DNA from: Archangium violaceum
GTDB taxonomy: Bacteria; Myxococcota; Myxococcia; Myxococcales; Myxococcaceae
Assembly: GCF_016887565.1 (NCBI RefSeq)
Contig: NZ_CP069396.1
Location: 2,383,001 to 2,447,000, forward strand
DNA: 64,000 bases
Direction of reading: 5' to 3'
Position 1 is the first letter of the stretch. The number at the start of each line of letters is the position of its first letter. The notes under the pieces were generated by a model, which saw only the letters and a program-made list of their open reading frames with translations, was not told the DNA's origin and did not search any database. The position numbers and the translations under genes were made by a program. Of the stretch, positions 26,949 to 36,211 are shown piece after piece.

Positions 26949-28640
26949 GTGAAACCGACCTCGTCTCCGCCGTACCGGGCCGCCGCCTTCGTGCTGCTCG
27001 TGGTCCTGGGTCTCGGCTGTCCCGGCACTCCTCCTTCTGGTTCGTACCGGGTTCGCGTCTCTCCCGAGACGGTGACCTATACGCCTGGCGACAAGAACCC
27101 GGGCCTCGCGGGACTGGAGCTGGAGGCCGTCCTCGAGGATCCGGATGGGAACCCGGTGCCCGGCACCTCGTTCTCCTGGTCGAGCTCGGATGAGTCGATC
27201 GCCAGCTTCGTGGATGCGCCCGAGCAGGGCCGTGCCCGGTTCCGGGGCCACAAGAGTGGTTGTGCCATCCTCACGGCCGAGGCGGACTCTCCTTCTGGCA
27301 GGGTGGGCGGCACCTCGCGGGCCACCATCCAGTATCCCGAGGAGCTGCGCTCGCAGCCCTCGGGCTATCTGCTGACTCCGGGCGAGACATTCTCCATCCT
27401 GCTCGATTCCCGCACGGTCGCGGCCGAGCCAGTGACCTGGACCACGACCGATGCCGCGGTCGCCACCGTGGACGAGCAGGGCCGGGTGACGGCAAGGGGG
27501 CCGGGACACGCCCGCATCGTGGCCAGCCTCCCCCCTCGCCAGGGTTGTGAGGGGAGCTGGACCGTGAGCTCGAACACGGAGGTCGAGGTGCGGTCCACGT
27601 CGCTGCGTTTCTCCACCGTGCAGGCGGACGACAGGCTGCCCGGGCTCGGCGCGTGTGCCCTGGACGCCGAGGGGCGCCTCCATTGTTGGGGGCAGGCGGT
27701 GGCCGGTCTCAGCCCGGCGATGTCGTGCGTGGTGGGGCCGGTGGTTCGTCCTCCCGTCGTGTTCTCGTGCCAGACCTTTCCCCAGCCGCTGGTCGAGGGC
27801 GTGCGGTTCACGCGGCTCTCCAACCGATGCGGCCTGACGGACTCGGGGCAGGTGCGTTGCTGGAACGAGTCCTCGAACGCGCAGCCCACCCCGGTTCCCA
27901 CCGACTCACTGATCCAGCTCTCGGCGGGGTCGCGCCACTACTGCGGTATCACGGGCGCGGGCCAGGCTTGGTGCTGGGGCAACAACAGCCTGGGCCAGCT
28001 CGGCCTCTCTGACTTCTGCCCCGGGCCCACCTGCGGCGACAACCAGGCTCCCGGCCGCGTCGCCGGGGAGTTCCGCTTCACCCGCATCGACAGCGGCTCC
28101 GACCACACCTGCGCGCTGGAGGCGGATGGCCGGGCCTGGTGCTGGGGTTCGGACGCCTCCGGACAGCTCGGCCGTGGCGTCGTCTCCGAGTGGACCTGCC
28201 GGGATGGAGCGCCCTGCGGCACTGTCCCCCGCGCGGTCACGGGTGGGCTTGTCTTCCAGGACATCGACGCCGCCAACGCAACGACCTGTGGGCTCACCAC
28301 TACGGGCGAGCTGTATTGCTGGGGCCAGGGCCTGGGCCCGACCCCCACCCGGATGGAGGGGCTGCCCGCATTCGTCTCCCTGGAGGAGGGGTGCGGTCTC
28401 ACCGCCGAGGGGAAGGCGTATTGCACGGGCACGCAGGGGGGCTTGCTGGCCACCCCGGTGGCGCCCGAGCTGAGCTGGCGTTCGCTCTCGCGGAGGAGCA
28501 GTGGCTTCTTCTGCGGCATCACCACCGAGGGACTCACCTACTGCGGTGGGAGTCAGAACCTCTTCGGCGAGCTGGGCAACGGCACGGGAGGCGCCATCAC
28601 GGGAGTGAGCAAGGGGCTCGCCCCCGTGCTCGGCCAGTAA
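26949..28640 (+). CDS. Lipoprotein with bacterial Ig-like domains and RCC1-like repeats
   Basis: 563 residues starting at GTG. Lipobox LGLGC (Cys24). Two Ig-like (Big2-type) domains follow around residues 33-125 and 135-210. From about residue 228 there are at least seven RCC1-like beta-propeller blades of the form 'G..C.L...G...CWG' (GACALDAEGRLHCWG, HTCALEADGRAWCWG, YCGITGAGQAWCWG and others). Paired Cys in each blade could form disulfides. This design is frequent in secreted myxobacterial proteins of unknown function; a binding or adhesive role is likely. Confidence 0.85.
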   Translation: MKPTSSPPYRAAAFVLLVVLGLGCPGTPPSGSYRVRVSPETVTYTPGDKNPGLAGLELEAVLEDPDGNPVPGTSFSWSSSDESIASFVDAPEQGRARFRGHKSGCAILTAEADSPSGRVGGTSRATIQYPEELRSQPSGYLLTPGETFSILLDSRTVAAEPVTWTTTDAAVATVDEQGRVTARGPGHARIVASLPPRQGCEGSWTVSSNTEVEVRSTSLRFSTVQADDRLPGLGACALDAEGRLHCWGQAVAGLSPAMSCVVGPVVRPPVVFSCQTFPQPLVEGVRFTRLSNRCGLTDSGQVRCWNESSNAQPTPVPTDSLIQLSAGSRHYCGITGAGQAWCWGNNSLGQLGLSDFCPGPTCGDNQAPGRVAGEFRFTRIDSGSDHTCALEADGRAWCWGSDASGQLGRGVVSEWTCRDGAPCGTVPRAVTGGLVFQDIDAANATTCGLTTTGELYCWGQGLGPTPTRMEGLPAFVSLEEGCGLTAEGKAYCTGTQGGLLATPVAPELSWRSLSRRSSGFFCGITTEGLTYCGGSQNLFGELGNGTGGAITGVSKGLAPVLGQ

Positions 28641-28668
28641 CGGGCGGCGTCTCCGGGGAGCGCCGGGA

Positions 28669-29832
28669 CTACGTTTCCGTCCCGGTGTCCTCGCCGGGCT
28701 CCCGGCCTCCCGCGGGACGCCGGGCTCCCTGGGCCGCCCGAGGGCGCGGAGGCGTGCCTGGCCCCGCGCCCGCCGGCCGCGCCGGCTTCGCCTGTCCCTG
28801 CACGGGGGCCACCTTCGTCGAGGAGGGCGAGCTGTTCTCCCGCATGAGCCGGGGGTCGTACTGGATGACGGTGGGCTCGCTGGCGAAGTGCTCCTCCTCG
28901 AGCTCCGCGGCGTACAGGTCCCTCATGAAGCCGGTGAGGTGGGCATGGGTGCCCGGGAGCCGCTCGGCGAGCAGGAAGTCCTCGATGGCGAGCTGGAACT
29001 CGCCGGCGCTCTGGAAGCGCTCCTCGCGCCTGCGGGCCAGCGCCTTCATCACCACCGCGTCGAGCGTCTTGGGGACGCCCGGCACGGCCTCGGAGGGCGG
29101 GGGCACCTTGGCGCCGACCACGGCCTTGAGGGTGGCCATGTCCGAGTCGCGCTTGAAGAGCCGCTGGCTGGCGAGCAGCTCGTAGAGGACGATGCCCAGG
29201 CCGTACACGTCCGAGCGGGCGTCGAGCTCCTCGCCGCGGGCCTGCTCCGGGGACATGTATGCGTGCTTGCCCTTGATGGTGCCGACGATCGTCTGGGACA
29301 GCTTCCCCGAGGCCTTGGCCACGCCGAAGTCGATGAGCTTCACGTTGCCGGTGAAGCTCACCAGCACGTTCTGCGGGGACACGTCGCGGTGGATGAGGCC
29401 CAGCCTGCGGCCCGAGGGCGAGCGCGCCTGGTGCGCATGGTCCAGTCCCGCGGCGGCGTCCGCGATGATGCGGCACTTGAGCCCCAGCGGCAGCCCGCCC
29501 TTGCGGTGGTTGGCGCGCGCGTTCACGTGGCTGACGGCCTCGCCCTGGACGTACTCCATGGCGATGTAGAGCACCCCGTCCACGTCTCCCAGGTCGTAGA
29601 TCTGCGCGACGTGGGGGTGGTTGAGGTAGCCGGCGATGCGGCCCTCATCCAGGAACATCTTGATGAAGTCCGGGTCCTCGGAGAGGTGAGGCAGGAGCCG
29701 CTTCACCACCAGCAGCTTCTGGAAGCCCACGGGCCCCTTCTGCCGGGCCAGGAAGACCTGGCCCATTCCGCCGGTTGCCAGTTTTCGCAGCAGCTCGTAA
29801 CGGCCGAAGGTTTCCACGGGTGGGGCCACCAT
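28669..29832 (-). CDS. Ser/Thr protein kinase
   Basis: 387 residues. The N-terminal kinase domain (about 10-290) has the glycine loop ATGGMGQV, the catalytic Lys in LLVVKRLLPH, HRDVSPQN catalytic loop, IDFGVAK, and MSPEQARG. All key residues are present, so it should be active. The C-terminal ~90 residues are Pro/Ala/Gly-rich and disordered, without a membrane segment or sensor domain. It probably acts in the cytosol with a partner protein. Convergent with the RCC1 lipoprotein gene (28-base gap). Confidence 0.92.
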   Translation of the reverse strand: MVAPPVETFGRYELLRKLATGGMGQVFLARQKGPVGFQKLLVVKRLLPHLSEDPDFIKMFLDEGRIAGYLNHPHVAQIYDLGDVDGVLYIAMEYVQGEAVSHVNARANHRKGGLPLGLKCRIIADAAAGLDHAHQARSPSGRRLGLIHRDVSPQNVLVSFTGNVKLIDFGVAKASGKLSQTIVGTIKGKHAYMSPEQARGEELDARSDVYGLGIVLYELLASQRLFKRDSDMATLKAVVGAKVPPPSEAVPGVPKTLDAVVMKALARRREERFQSAGEFQLAIEDFLLAERLPGTHAHLTGFMRDLYAAELEEEHFASEPTVIQYDPRLMRENSSPSSTKVAPVQGQAKPARPAGAGPGTPPRPRAAQGARRPAGGREPGEDTGTET

Positions 29833-29883
29833 ATCCGCCCGGGGCCCATGGGCGGAAGGTGCCCCACCCCCTTGACGCCGCCC

Positions 29884-32800
29884 TCAGGGAGCGGGGGGAG
29901 GGGCCGGGCAGGCGCTGCGGTAGCGGACCTCGATGGTCTGCCCTGGCGTGGGCACCGCGGCGGGCTGGAAGACGACCGCGTTGTGGGCGGGGTCGTAGGT
30001 CCACTGGTCGGCCGGCAGCTTCACCCCCGCGACGCGCACGGACATCTCCGCCATGCCATTGGGCGTGGCGCCGAGGGTGAAGTCCGCCTGGGGCCTGTCG
30101 GCGCGCTGCAGGAGCTTGTCCAGGAAGGAGCCGTAGTCGCCCTGGCAGATGGAGCCCACCGCGCCGTTGGTGCGCTGCGCCACGGTGGAGAAGCGCGGCC
30201 CCGGGGGGCCCGCGGTGGTGCAGCGGTTGTCGGTGGGCACGAGCGCGTAGAGCTGGGTGCGGTGCGCCATGCCGGTGCCCTTGATGGCCTGGAGGAACTG
30301 CACGTAGCTCTCCGCGTCGAAGCCCGAGTGGTCGTCCTCGTCGGACAGCACCACCACCGCGAGCCGGGCCGTGGAGCGCAGGAAGCCCAGGTTGCCGTCG
30401 TTGGGCAGCGGGGTGCGCGGATCATCCGCGCTGGTGGCCAGGGGCGAGGAGAGCGCCTGACGCATCGTCTCCAGGCCCTGCACCAGGTTGTGGCACAGCC
30501 CCACGTCGTCGATGTTGGCCTGCACGGTCTCCGCCGCCGTGGTCGCGGCGCTGGAGATGGCGCGCGAGCGGCTGCCGTCCACCGGGACGAGCCGGCCGCC
30601 CTCGCCACCCGCCGTCACGCCGCCGCACGCGGAGGCCCGGGCCGCCAGACCCGTGCTGGTGACGCCCACGCGCACGTCCACGCCGGCCTGTCGCGCGCGC
30701 TCCAGCCAGCCCGGAATGGCCGCCTTCAGCCGCGCCTGGTAGGTGTCCATGGTGGTGGTGTTGGCCACCACGAAGAGGACGTCCAGCTGGCTGTTGGTGC
30801 CCTGGATGAAGCGGTCGAGCTGCAGGCCCTCGTGGTTCGTCTCCGCCAGCAGCGGGACGAGCAGCGGGCTGGGCTCGTTCGTCGCGTAGACGAAGAAGGG
30901 GCTGAAGTGCTGGCCGAGCACGTTGCGCTCGTAGGAGAACTCCAGCTCGAAGCCCTCGCCTGGCGCCAGCGTGCGCGGCAGCGCCATGTTCGTCATCAGC
31001 GCGTACTGGTTGCTGGTTCCCGCTCCAATCTGGAAGTCACGCACGTCGATGGGCGCGGCGCACTGGTTGGAGATGAGCGTGCGCCGGCGGCCCACCGAGC
31101 AGTCGTAGCGGATGGGTCCGAAGTCCACGAAGGCGGGCGCGGCCACCAGGCAGCTGTCCTGCGACACACCCCGGAGGGGCAGCGTCACCGTGGGGTTGGC
31201 GGGGTCGTTCACCGTCAGCCGCAGCTCGCCCTGGTACTCGCCCGGCGCCTGGGGCCGGAAGGCGATCATCGCGCTGAAGGCGGTGTCGTACGGCAACACG
31301 CCACCGGCCAGCTTGCCGCCCGGCATGTAGAAGACACCCCCGGCGTCGTTGGACAGGTGGATGTCCTTCACCGCGCACTCGGCCCGGCCGGGGTTGCGGA
31401 AGGAGAAGCCCAGCACGGCGCCACGGCCGGGCGTCACGTTGCCGAAGTCCAGCACCGGCCAGGGCTTGAGCTCGTAGACGCAGGGGCCGGTGGACCGGGC
31501 GCGGCCGGTGAGGGCGATGGTGCGCTCGGGGGTGAACTTGTCATCCGACATGAGCACCAGCGTGCCCTGCCAGGTGCCCTCGGCCTTGGGCTCGAAGTAC
31601 ACCGTCAGGTCGATGGCGTCCGTGCCCGGGGCGATGGTGATGTCATCGACTCCCAGCGCCGGCCAGGCGGTGCCCGCCTTCCACGGGTAGGCCTGCTTGC
31701 CGCGCAGGGGCACGTCCACCGAGAAGTGGTCCGCGCTCCCGCCGCCTCGCACGCCCCGGAAGATGAGGTTGCCGGTGGTGCCGCCGTTGGAGATGCGAAT
31801 CGTCTTCCCCACCTTGCCGCCCACGGGCAGCTCGCCGAAGTCCAGCGCGGCCGGGGCCACCGCCAGCGTGGGCCGGCCACCGCTCGCGTCCAGCACCACC
31901 TGCGACTGGCGCGCCTTGTCCGACTCGTAGCCCAGCGTCAGCGTGCCCGTGTTGGGCCCGGAGAAGCGCGCGGCGAACTCCAGCGGCACCTCCACCGCCT
32001 CGCCCGGCTTCACCTCCTGGCGCTGCATGGACTTGAGCGGCGTGAAGGACTTGTCGCTGGTGCTCAGCCCCATGATGGTGACCGGCCGCCAGGTGATGTT
32101 GCGCGCGCGCGTATAGGACTGGGTGCGCTCGTGCACGGGGATGGACTCGAAGGGCACCGGCTCCGGCTCGAAGACGAAGGCGCTCGGCACCGAGCGGCCG
32201 GCCAGCTCCGCCACCGTCGGCGTGCAGTTGCCACAGGCCTTGACCTTCACCTGCGCGCGCATGTCTCCCAACGAGCGAGGCAGGTACTTCGCCTGCACCT
32301 CGCGCGTGCTGAGCGGCGGCACGGTGAGGGTGTCCGCGCTGAAGGCATCGGCCGCGGCGCCCTCGAGCGTCACCGTGAGCGGCAGGTCCACCGGATTGGA
32401 GATGGTGAGGCGCAGGGTCCTCTCGCTGTCCACCTCCAGCGTCTCGAAGTCCAGCACCGGCGGGGAGATGTCGATGGGCAGGGGGACACCCTGACCCCGG
32501 ACCCTCACGGTGTGCTCCCGGCCCGAGTTGGCATCCGTGAGCACGTGGACCGTCTCCTCCACGGGGCCTTCCGAGAGCGGGTGGAAGCGCACGTGCACCA
32601 GCTTCTCCTCGCCGGGCATCACCCGCTCTTCACCGTCGAAGGACACCTCGTATGAGGGGTCTCCCTCGAGCCCGAGCGCATTCAGCGCATGGAAGGGCAC
32701 GTAGCCCACGTTGCGCAGGCGCACCTGTTTCTCGCGCCATTGGCCCACCGGCACGTCCCCGAAATCCAGCGTGTCCGCATCCACGGCCGCCTGGGCCTGC

Positions 32801-32916
32801 ACCGAACGGGTGTTCCCCGGTTCGTGACACGCCAGCAGCGCCGTCAGCAGTGACAGCCCGATGATCCGCCCACCACGCAGCCCCGTCCTCATCGCCCGTT
32901 CCCGCCTGGAATCCAT
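29884..32916 (-). CDS. Large lipoprotein with HYDIN/choice-of-anchor-D Ig-like repeats and a vWA-like C-terminal domain
   Basis: 1010 residues. The signal peptide has lipobox LLAC near residue 30. Repeats of the type 'LDFG.V.VG......V.L.N.G' (VDADTLDFGDVPVGQWREK, PAALDFGELPVGGKVGK, PVLDFGNVTPGRGAVLG, FVDFGPIRYDCSVG) identify ASH/HYDIN-like domains over about 700 residues. The C-terminal third looks like a von Willebrand A domain (LDVLFVVANTTTMDTYQARL, VVVLSDEDDHSG). Its metal site is altered: the first Asp and Ser of DxSxS are replaced (VANTTTM). Either MDSRRERAM (32916) or the internal ATG at 32892 may be the start; both keep the lipobox. Probably a surface structural or adhesive protein. 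Confidence 0.82.
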   Translation of the reverse strand: MDSRRERAMRTGLRGGRIIGLSLLTALLACHEPGNTRSVQAQAAVDADTLDFGDVPVGQWREKQVRLRNVGYVPFHALNALGLEGDPSYEVSFDGEERVMPGEEKLVHVRFHPLSEGPVEETVHVLTDANSGREHTVRVRGQGVPLPIDISPPVLDFETLEVDSERTLRLTISNPVDLPLTVTLEGAAADAFSADTLTVPPLSTREVQAKYLPRSLGDMRAQVKVKACGNCTPTVAELAGRSVPSAFVFEPEPVPFESIPVHERTQSYTRARNITWRPVTIMGLSTSDKSFTPLKSMQRQEVKPGEAVEVPLEFAARFSGPNTGTLTLGYESDKARQSQVVLDASGGRPTLAVAPAALDFGELPVGGKVGKTIRISNGGTTGNLIFRGVRGGGSADHFSVDVPLRGKQAYPWKAGTAWPALGVDDITIAPGTDAIDLTVYFEPKAEGTWQGTLVLMSDDKFTPERTIALTGRARSTGPCVYELKPWPVLDFGNVTPGRGAVLGFSFRNPGRAECAVKDIHLSNDAGGVFYMPGGKLAGGVLPYDTAFSAMIAFRPQAPGEYQGELRLTVNDPANPTVTLPLRGVSQDSCLVAAPAFVDFGPIRYDCSVGRRRTLISNQCAAPIDVRDFQIGAGTSNQYALMTNMALPRTLAPGEGFELEFSYERNVLGQHFSPFFVYATNEPSPLLVPLLAETNHEGLQLDRFIQGTNSQLDVLFVVANTTTMDTYQARLKAAIPGWLERARQAGVDVRVGVTSTGLAARASACGGVTAGGEGGRLVPVDGSRSRAISSAATTAAETVQANIDDVGLCHNLVQGLETMRQALSSPLATSADDPRTPLPNDGNLGFLRSTARLAVVVLSDEDDHSGFDAESYVQFLQAIKGTGMAHRTQLYALVPTDNRCTTAGPPGPRFSTVAQRTNGAVGSICQGDYGSFLDKLLQRADRPQADFTLGATPNGMAEMSVRVAGVKLPADQWTYDPAHNAVVFQPAAVPTPGQTIEVRYRSACPAPPPAP

Positions 32917-32943
32917 CCGGCATACCCCTAATCAAAAGGCGTA

Positions 32944-32962
32944 CCAACCGTCTGTTGGTTGG
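32944..32962. promoter_or_regulatory. Inverted repeat CCAACC-N7-GGTTGG upstream of the HYDIN lipoprotein gene
   Basis: Six-bp arms separated by GTCTGTT, 28-46 bases ahead of the start at 32916. The wording resembles TetR-type operators. No regulator gene lies beside it, so the assignment is only suggestive. Confidence 0.35.
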
Positions 32963-33080
32963 CGGGCCCAATGAAAACAAGGGTTTGGCGAAGGCGTGGA
33001 TGTAGGATGCGAACGATTGGAAGCCGCTTGCCCTGGAGGGTGAAGGAGTTTTCCCGGCTTGTCGGGGCACCCGAGGCGGA

Positions 33081-33968
33081 TTAGCGGACGGACTGGATGA
33101 GCTCCCGGAGCGCGCGCGCCACGGCCTCCGGCTGCTCCAGGTGCACGTGGTGGCCCCCGGGGATGACGATGGGGGGCTGGGCGGGGCGCAGGGCGGCGAG
33201 TCGGGCCCGGGCCCGCTCGTCATTGAAGCCGTAGCCCTCGCTCCCGAGGATCAACCGCACCGGGCAGGTGACGGCGGAGGAGAGGGCGAGCCACTGGGCG
33301 TCGTCGTAGCCGAAGGCGAAGCGGCGGCGGTGGGTCGGGTCGAAGGTGAAGGCGACGCCGCCCTCGACGGGCTCGGTGCCGTGGCGCGCCATGTGGAGCG
33401 CGACGTGCTCGGGCAGGGCGGCGCCGTCTCGCAGGCGGGCGGCGGCGACCTCCACGCTGGGGTAGGGCTTGCGGTTGGGTGTGCGCTCCAGATCCTCGAG
33501 GAAGCCGCGCAGGCGCGCGAGCGCGTTCTCGGGAGGGCCGCCCAGGGGCCCGAGGCTCTCGATGAGGCCGAGGCTCAGCACGCGCGAGGGACGGGCGGCC
33601 GCGTACGCCGTGGCGACGATGCCGCCCAGCGAATGGCCGACGAGGTGTACCGCCTCCAGGCCGGTGGCGCGCAGCACCGCCTCCACGTCCACCAGGTAGT
33701 CGGCGAACTGGTAGTTGGCGAGCCGGGGCAGGTGTCCACTTCGACCCATGCCGCGGAAGTCGAGCAGCACCAGGTGCCAGGAGTCCGGCAGGTGCTCGGC
33801 GACGAAGTCGAAGCTGTGGGAGTGGTCCAGATAGCCGTGCAGGAAGACGACGGCGGGCGAGCCGCCGGCACCGCGCTGGCGTGCGTGGAGGGCGAGCCCG
33901 TGGGCATCGACCTTCAGTGACTCGAAAGAGGAGGACAACGGCGGCTCCTTCCAGGCCGGAGAGGACAC
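33081..33968 (-). CDS. Alpha/beta hydrolase
   Basis: 295 residues, GTG start. Oxyanion motif HGYLDHS (residues 44-50), nucleophile Ser113 in GHSLGG, and catalytic His near residue 274 in GGHHVHLEQ. The acid is probably the Asp or Glu after LILGSEGYG. The protein is cytosolic (no signal peptide). The fold covers esterases, haloperoxidase-like enzymes and dehalogenases, and the substrate cannot be inferred. Confidence 0.88.
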   Translation of the reverse strand: MSSPAWKEPPLSSSFESLKVDAHGLALHARQRGAGGSPAVVFLHGYLDHSHSFDFVAEHLPDSWHLVLLDFRGMGRSGHLPRLANYQFADYLVDVEAVLRATGLEAVHLVGHSLGGIVATAYAAARPSRVLSLGLIESLGPLGGPPENALARLRGFLEDLERTPNRKPYPSVEVAAARLRDGAALPEHVALHMARHGTEPVEGGVAFTFDPTHRRRFAFGYDDAQWLALSSAVTCPVRLILGSEGYGFNDERARARLAALRPAQPPIVIPGGHHVHLEQPEAVARALRELIQSVR

Positions 33969-34026
33969 TCCGGCTGGACCCCCCGCTTAACGCGTTCCGC
34001 CGTTGCCGTGAACCGCCGGGTGCTGC

Positions 34027-34206
34027 TCAGGCCTGGGGCTGCTGGGCCAGGGGCTCCACCGGCGCCGAGGCGGAGAGCACCAGCGCGAGCTGCCGGGCCT
34101 GTCCCTCGGTGGTGCAGCGGTACTCCTGCACCTTCCCGTTGGACTTCTCCAGGCGCAGGACCCAGACATCGGCTTCCTTGGACACGACCGAACGTACTTG
34201 CGACAT
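34027..34206 (-). CDS. Small conserved-looking hypothetical protein
   Basis: 59 residues, MSQVRSVVSKEADVWVLRLEKSNG at the N-terminus. The ATG at 34206 has a perfect AAGGAGG 8 bases upstream, which decides the start against a longer open frame to 34389. Predicted beta strands (DVWVLRLEKS, VQEYRCTT) precede a helix. One Cys. No signal peptide. Family not recognised; probably a small cytosolic protein. Confidence 0.65.
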   Translation of the reverse strand: MSQVRSVVSKEADVWVLRLEKSNGKVQEYRCTTEGQARQLALVLSASAPVEPLAQQPQA

Positions 34207-34357
34207 GGCTGCCTCCTTGAGGGCTGCCTTCCCCCACTGCCCTCCAAGGAAGCATTCGCCGTGCCGTCGCCCGGTTTTCGCCGATACCCAAGGAATCCGG
34301 GGCTTTGCCGCTTGCCTGACCCGCCGGAGGTGACAAATTTTGCGGGTCATTCGTGAC

Positions 34358-34385
34358 AAAACGTGCGGGGAGGCCCGCACGTTTT
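34358..34385. terminator. Hairpin, probable bidirectional terminator
   Basis: Perfect 12-bp arms AAAACGTGCGGG / CCCGCACGTTTT with loop GAGG. The arm ends supply TTTT on both strands. It lies 57 bases past the 3' end of the aldo/keto reductase gene (minus strand). A diverged direct copy of its left arm precedes it (GACAAATTTTGCGGG at 34332). Confidence 0.6.
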
Positions 34386-34441
34386 GCATAGTCGCCCGGC
34401 CCTACTGTTCAGGTTCTCACTTTTTGAGTGACCCGGGAGCC

Positions 34442-35458
34442 TCAGCGGGCCTGGGGGGTCGAGGGCCTGTCGGACTGCGTCAGGTGCTTCATGTTGGCCG
34501 GGTAGCGGTCTCCGGCGGCGACGCCCGGAGGCGCGATGGCGTCGATCTCCGCCAGGTCCCGCTCGGTGAGCTTCACGTCCAGGGCCCCCAGGTTGTCGTC
34601 CAGGTACTTGCGCCGCTTGGTGCCGGGGATGGGCACGAGGTCCTCACCCCGGGCGAGCACCCAGGCCAGGGCGAGCTGTGCCGGCGAGCACTGCTTCTTC
34701 CGGGCGAGCTGCTCGATGTGCTCCACCAGCTTCAGGTTGCGCTGGAAGTTCTCTCCCTGGAAGCGCGGGTTGTGGCGGCGGTAGTCGTCCTGGGCCAGGT
34801 CCTCGAAGCGCTTGAGCTGTCCGGTGAGGAATCCACGGCCCAGGGGGCTGTAGGGGACGAAGCCCACGCCCAGCTCGCGGCAGGTCTGGAGCACGCCGTC
34901 CTCCGGGTCGCGGCTCCACAGCGAGTACTCGCTCTGCAGGGCGGCGATGGGGTGCACGGCGCACGCGCGGCGCAGGGTGTCCGAGTTCACCTCGGAGAGC
35001 CCGAGGTAGCGCACCTTGCCCTGCTTCACCAGCTCGGCCATGGCGCCCACGGTCTCCTCGATGGGCGTATTGGGGTCCACGCGGTGCAGGTAGTACAGGT
35101 CGATGACGTCCATGCCCAGCCGCCGCAGGCTGGCCTCGCACGCCTGTTTCACGTACTCGGGGCGGCCGTTGATGCTGCGCGCGTGCGGGTTGTTCGGATC
35201 ACGCACGATGCCGAACTTCGTGGCCAGAACCACTTGGGCGCGGTGCGGACGCAGCACCCGGCCCACCAGCTCCTCGTTGAGGCCCGGGCCATAGGCGTCC
35301 GCGGTGTCGAAGAAGGTGATGCCCCGCTCCAGCGCGTGCAGCAGCGTGGCCTCCGACTCCGCGTCATCCCGCCCGGCATAGAAATCCGACATGCCCATGC
35401 AGCCCAGGCCGATGGCCGAGACGGTGAGTCCCTGCTTCCCCAGCTTTCGAGTCTCCAT
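34442..35458 (-). CDS. Aldo/keto reductase
   Basis: 338 residues. The catalytic tetrad is visible: Asp51 and Tyr56 in FFDTADAYG, Lys81 in LATKFG, and His in YYLHRVD near residue 124. The C-terminal NADPH site is represented by [20 protein letters not shown]. Best match by motifs is the AKR13/YajO-like group of small-molecule carbonyl reductases. Divergently transcribed from the XRE-cupin regulator gene 123 bases away, which probably controls it. Confidence 0.93.
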   Translation of the reverse strand: METRKLGKQGLTVSAIGLGCMGMSDFYAGRDDAESEATLLHALERGITFFDTADAYGPGLNEELVGRVLRPHRAQVVLATKFGIVRDPNNPHARSINGRPEYVKQACEASLRRLGMDVIDLYYLHRVDPNTPIEETVGAMAELVKQGKVRYLGLSEVNSDTLRRACAVHPIAALQSEYSLWSRDPEDGVLQTCRELGVGFVPYSPLGRGFLTGQLKRFEDLAQDDYRRHNPRFQGENFQRNLKLVEHIEQLARKKQCSPAQLALAWVLARGEDLVPIPGTKRRKYLDDNLGALDVKLTERDLAEIDAIAPPGVAAGDRYPANMKHLTQSDRPSTPQAR

Positions 35459-35572
35459 GCTCCAGACCTCCCTACGGCGTGTGCACTCTTCCCGAGGCGC
35501 GGGCAGTCTCCCGGGCCGGGCGGTAACGTCCCGCCGGACCCGGGCTGAGCGGTTCGGGTGGGCCCTTTAGTG

Positions 35573-35588
35573 TTCTCACATATGAGAA
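35573..35588. promoter_or_regulatory. Candidate operator TTCTCA-N4-TGAGAA overlapping the XRE-cupin start codon
   Basis: Perfect 6-bp inverted repeat separated by CATA. The second half lies on the start codon of the regulator (ATG 35582). A site in this position suits autorepression by the XRE protein, and control of the divergent aldo/keto reductase. Confidence 0.5.
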
Positions 35589-36196
35589 ATGTCAAGTCGA
35601 GTTCGAGTGGAGAGGGAGCGACGGAGCTGGAGGCGGCGGAGGCGTCGCGGTTGGGGGCGCGCATCCGGGAGCTGAGGCAGGAGCGGGGGCTGACGCTGGA
35701 GGCGCTGGCGGAGCGCTCGGAGGTGAGCCGGGCGATGATCTCCAAGGTGGAGCGGGGGACGAACAACCCCACGCTGGTGGTGGCGGTGCGCATCGCGAAG
35801 GGGCTGGGGGTGGGGTTGTCGGAGCTGCTGTCGCGCCCGAGGCCGAAGCAGACGCGGCTGCTGCTCCCTCCGGCGCAGCAGCCCACGTTCCGGGACGGGG
35901 AGAGCGGCGTGCTGCGGCAGCAGCTGTCACCCCCATTCGAGAAGGGAGGGGTGGAGTTCATCCGCTTCACGCTGCCGGCGCACACCTCGACGGGGGAGTT
36001 GCCGGGCAAGGAATTGCCGGTGGGCAAGCACCTGACGGTGGAGAAGGGCACGCTGCGCATCGACTTCCCGGACGGGAGCGTCACGGTGGAGGCGCAGGAC
36101 GCCTTCTATTTCGAGGCGGACGTGCCCCACGCCTTCGTCAACGTCGGGCGTGGCGTGTGCGTGTGCTACATCGTCATGGCGCGCGAGCCGCGCTGA
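35582..36196 (+). CDS. XRE-family regulator with C-terminal cupin domain
   Basis: 204 residues. The helix-turn-helix is at about residues 22-77 (IRELRQERGLTLEALAERS, SRAMISKVERGTNNPTL). The C-terminal part is a cupin beta-barrel (LPVGKHLTVEKGTLRIDF, DAFYFEADVPHAFVN), which binds a small ligand. This architecture is typical of local repressors of detoxification or amine metabolism. ATG 35582 is taken as the start. There is no clear ribosome-binding site because the operator-like palindrome sits there; a GTG at 35558 is the alternative. Divergent from the aldo/keto reductase. Confidence 0.85.
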   Translation: MRNVKSSSSGEGATELEAAEASRLGARIRELRQERGLTLEALAERSEVSRAMISKVERGTNNPTLVVAVRIAKGLGVGLSELLSRPRPKQTRLLLPPAQQPTFRDGESGVLRQQLSPPFEKGGVEFIRFTLPAHTSTGELPGKELPVGKHLTVEKGTLRIDFPDGSVTVEAQDAFYFEADVPHAFVNVGRGVCVCYIVMAREPR

Positions 36197-36211
36197 GGGG
36201 GCCCCGTTGGC

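Noticed and set aside
28888-32655. A 1255-codon plus-strand open frame
   Set aside because: Antisense to the kinase and the HYDIN lipoprotein; composition is His/Arg/Gly-rich shadow sequence.
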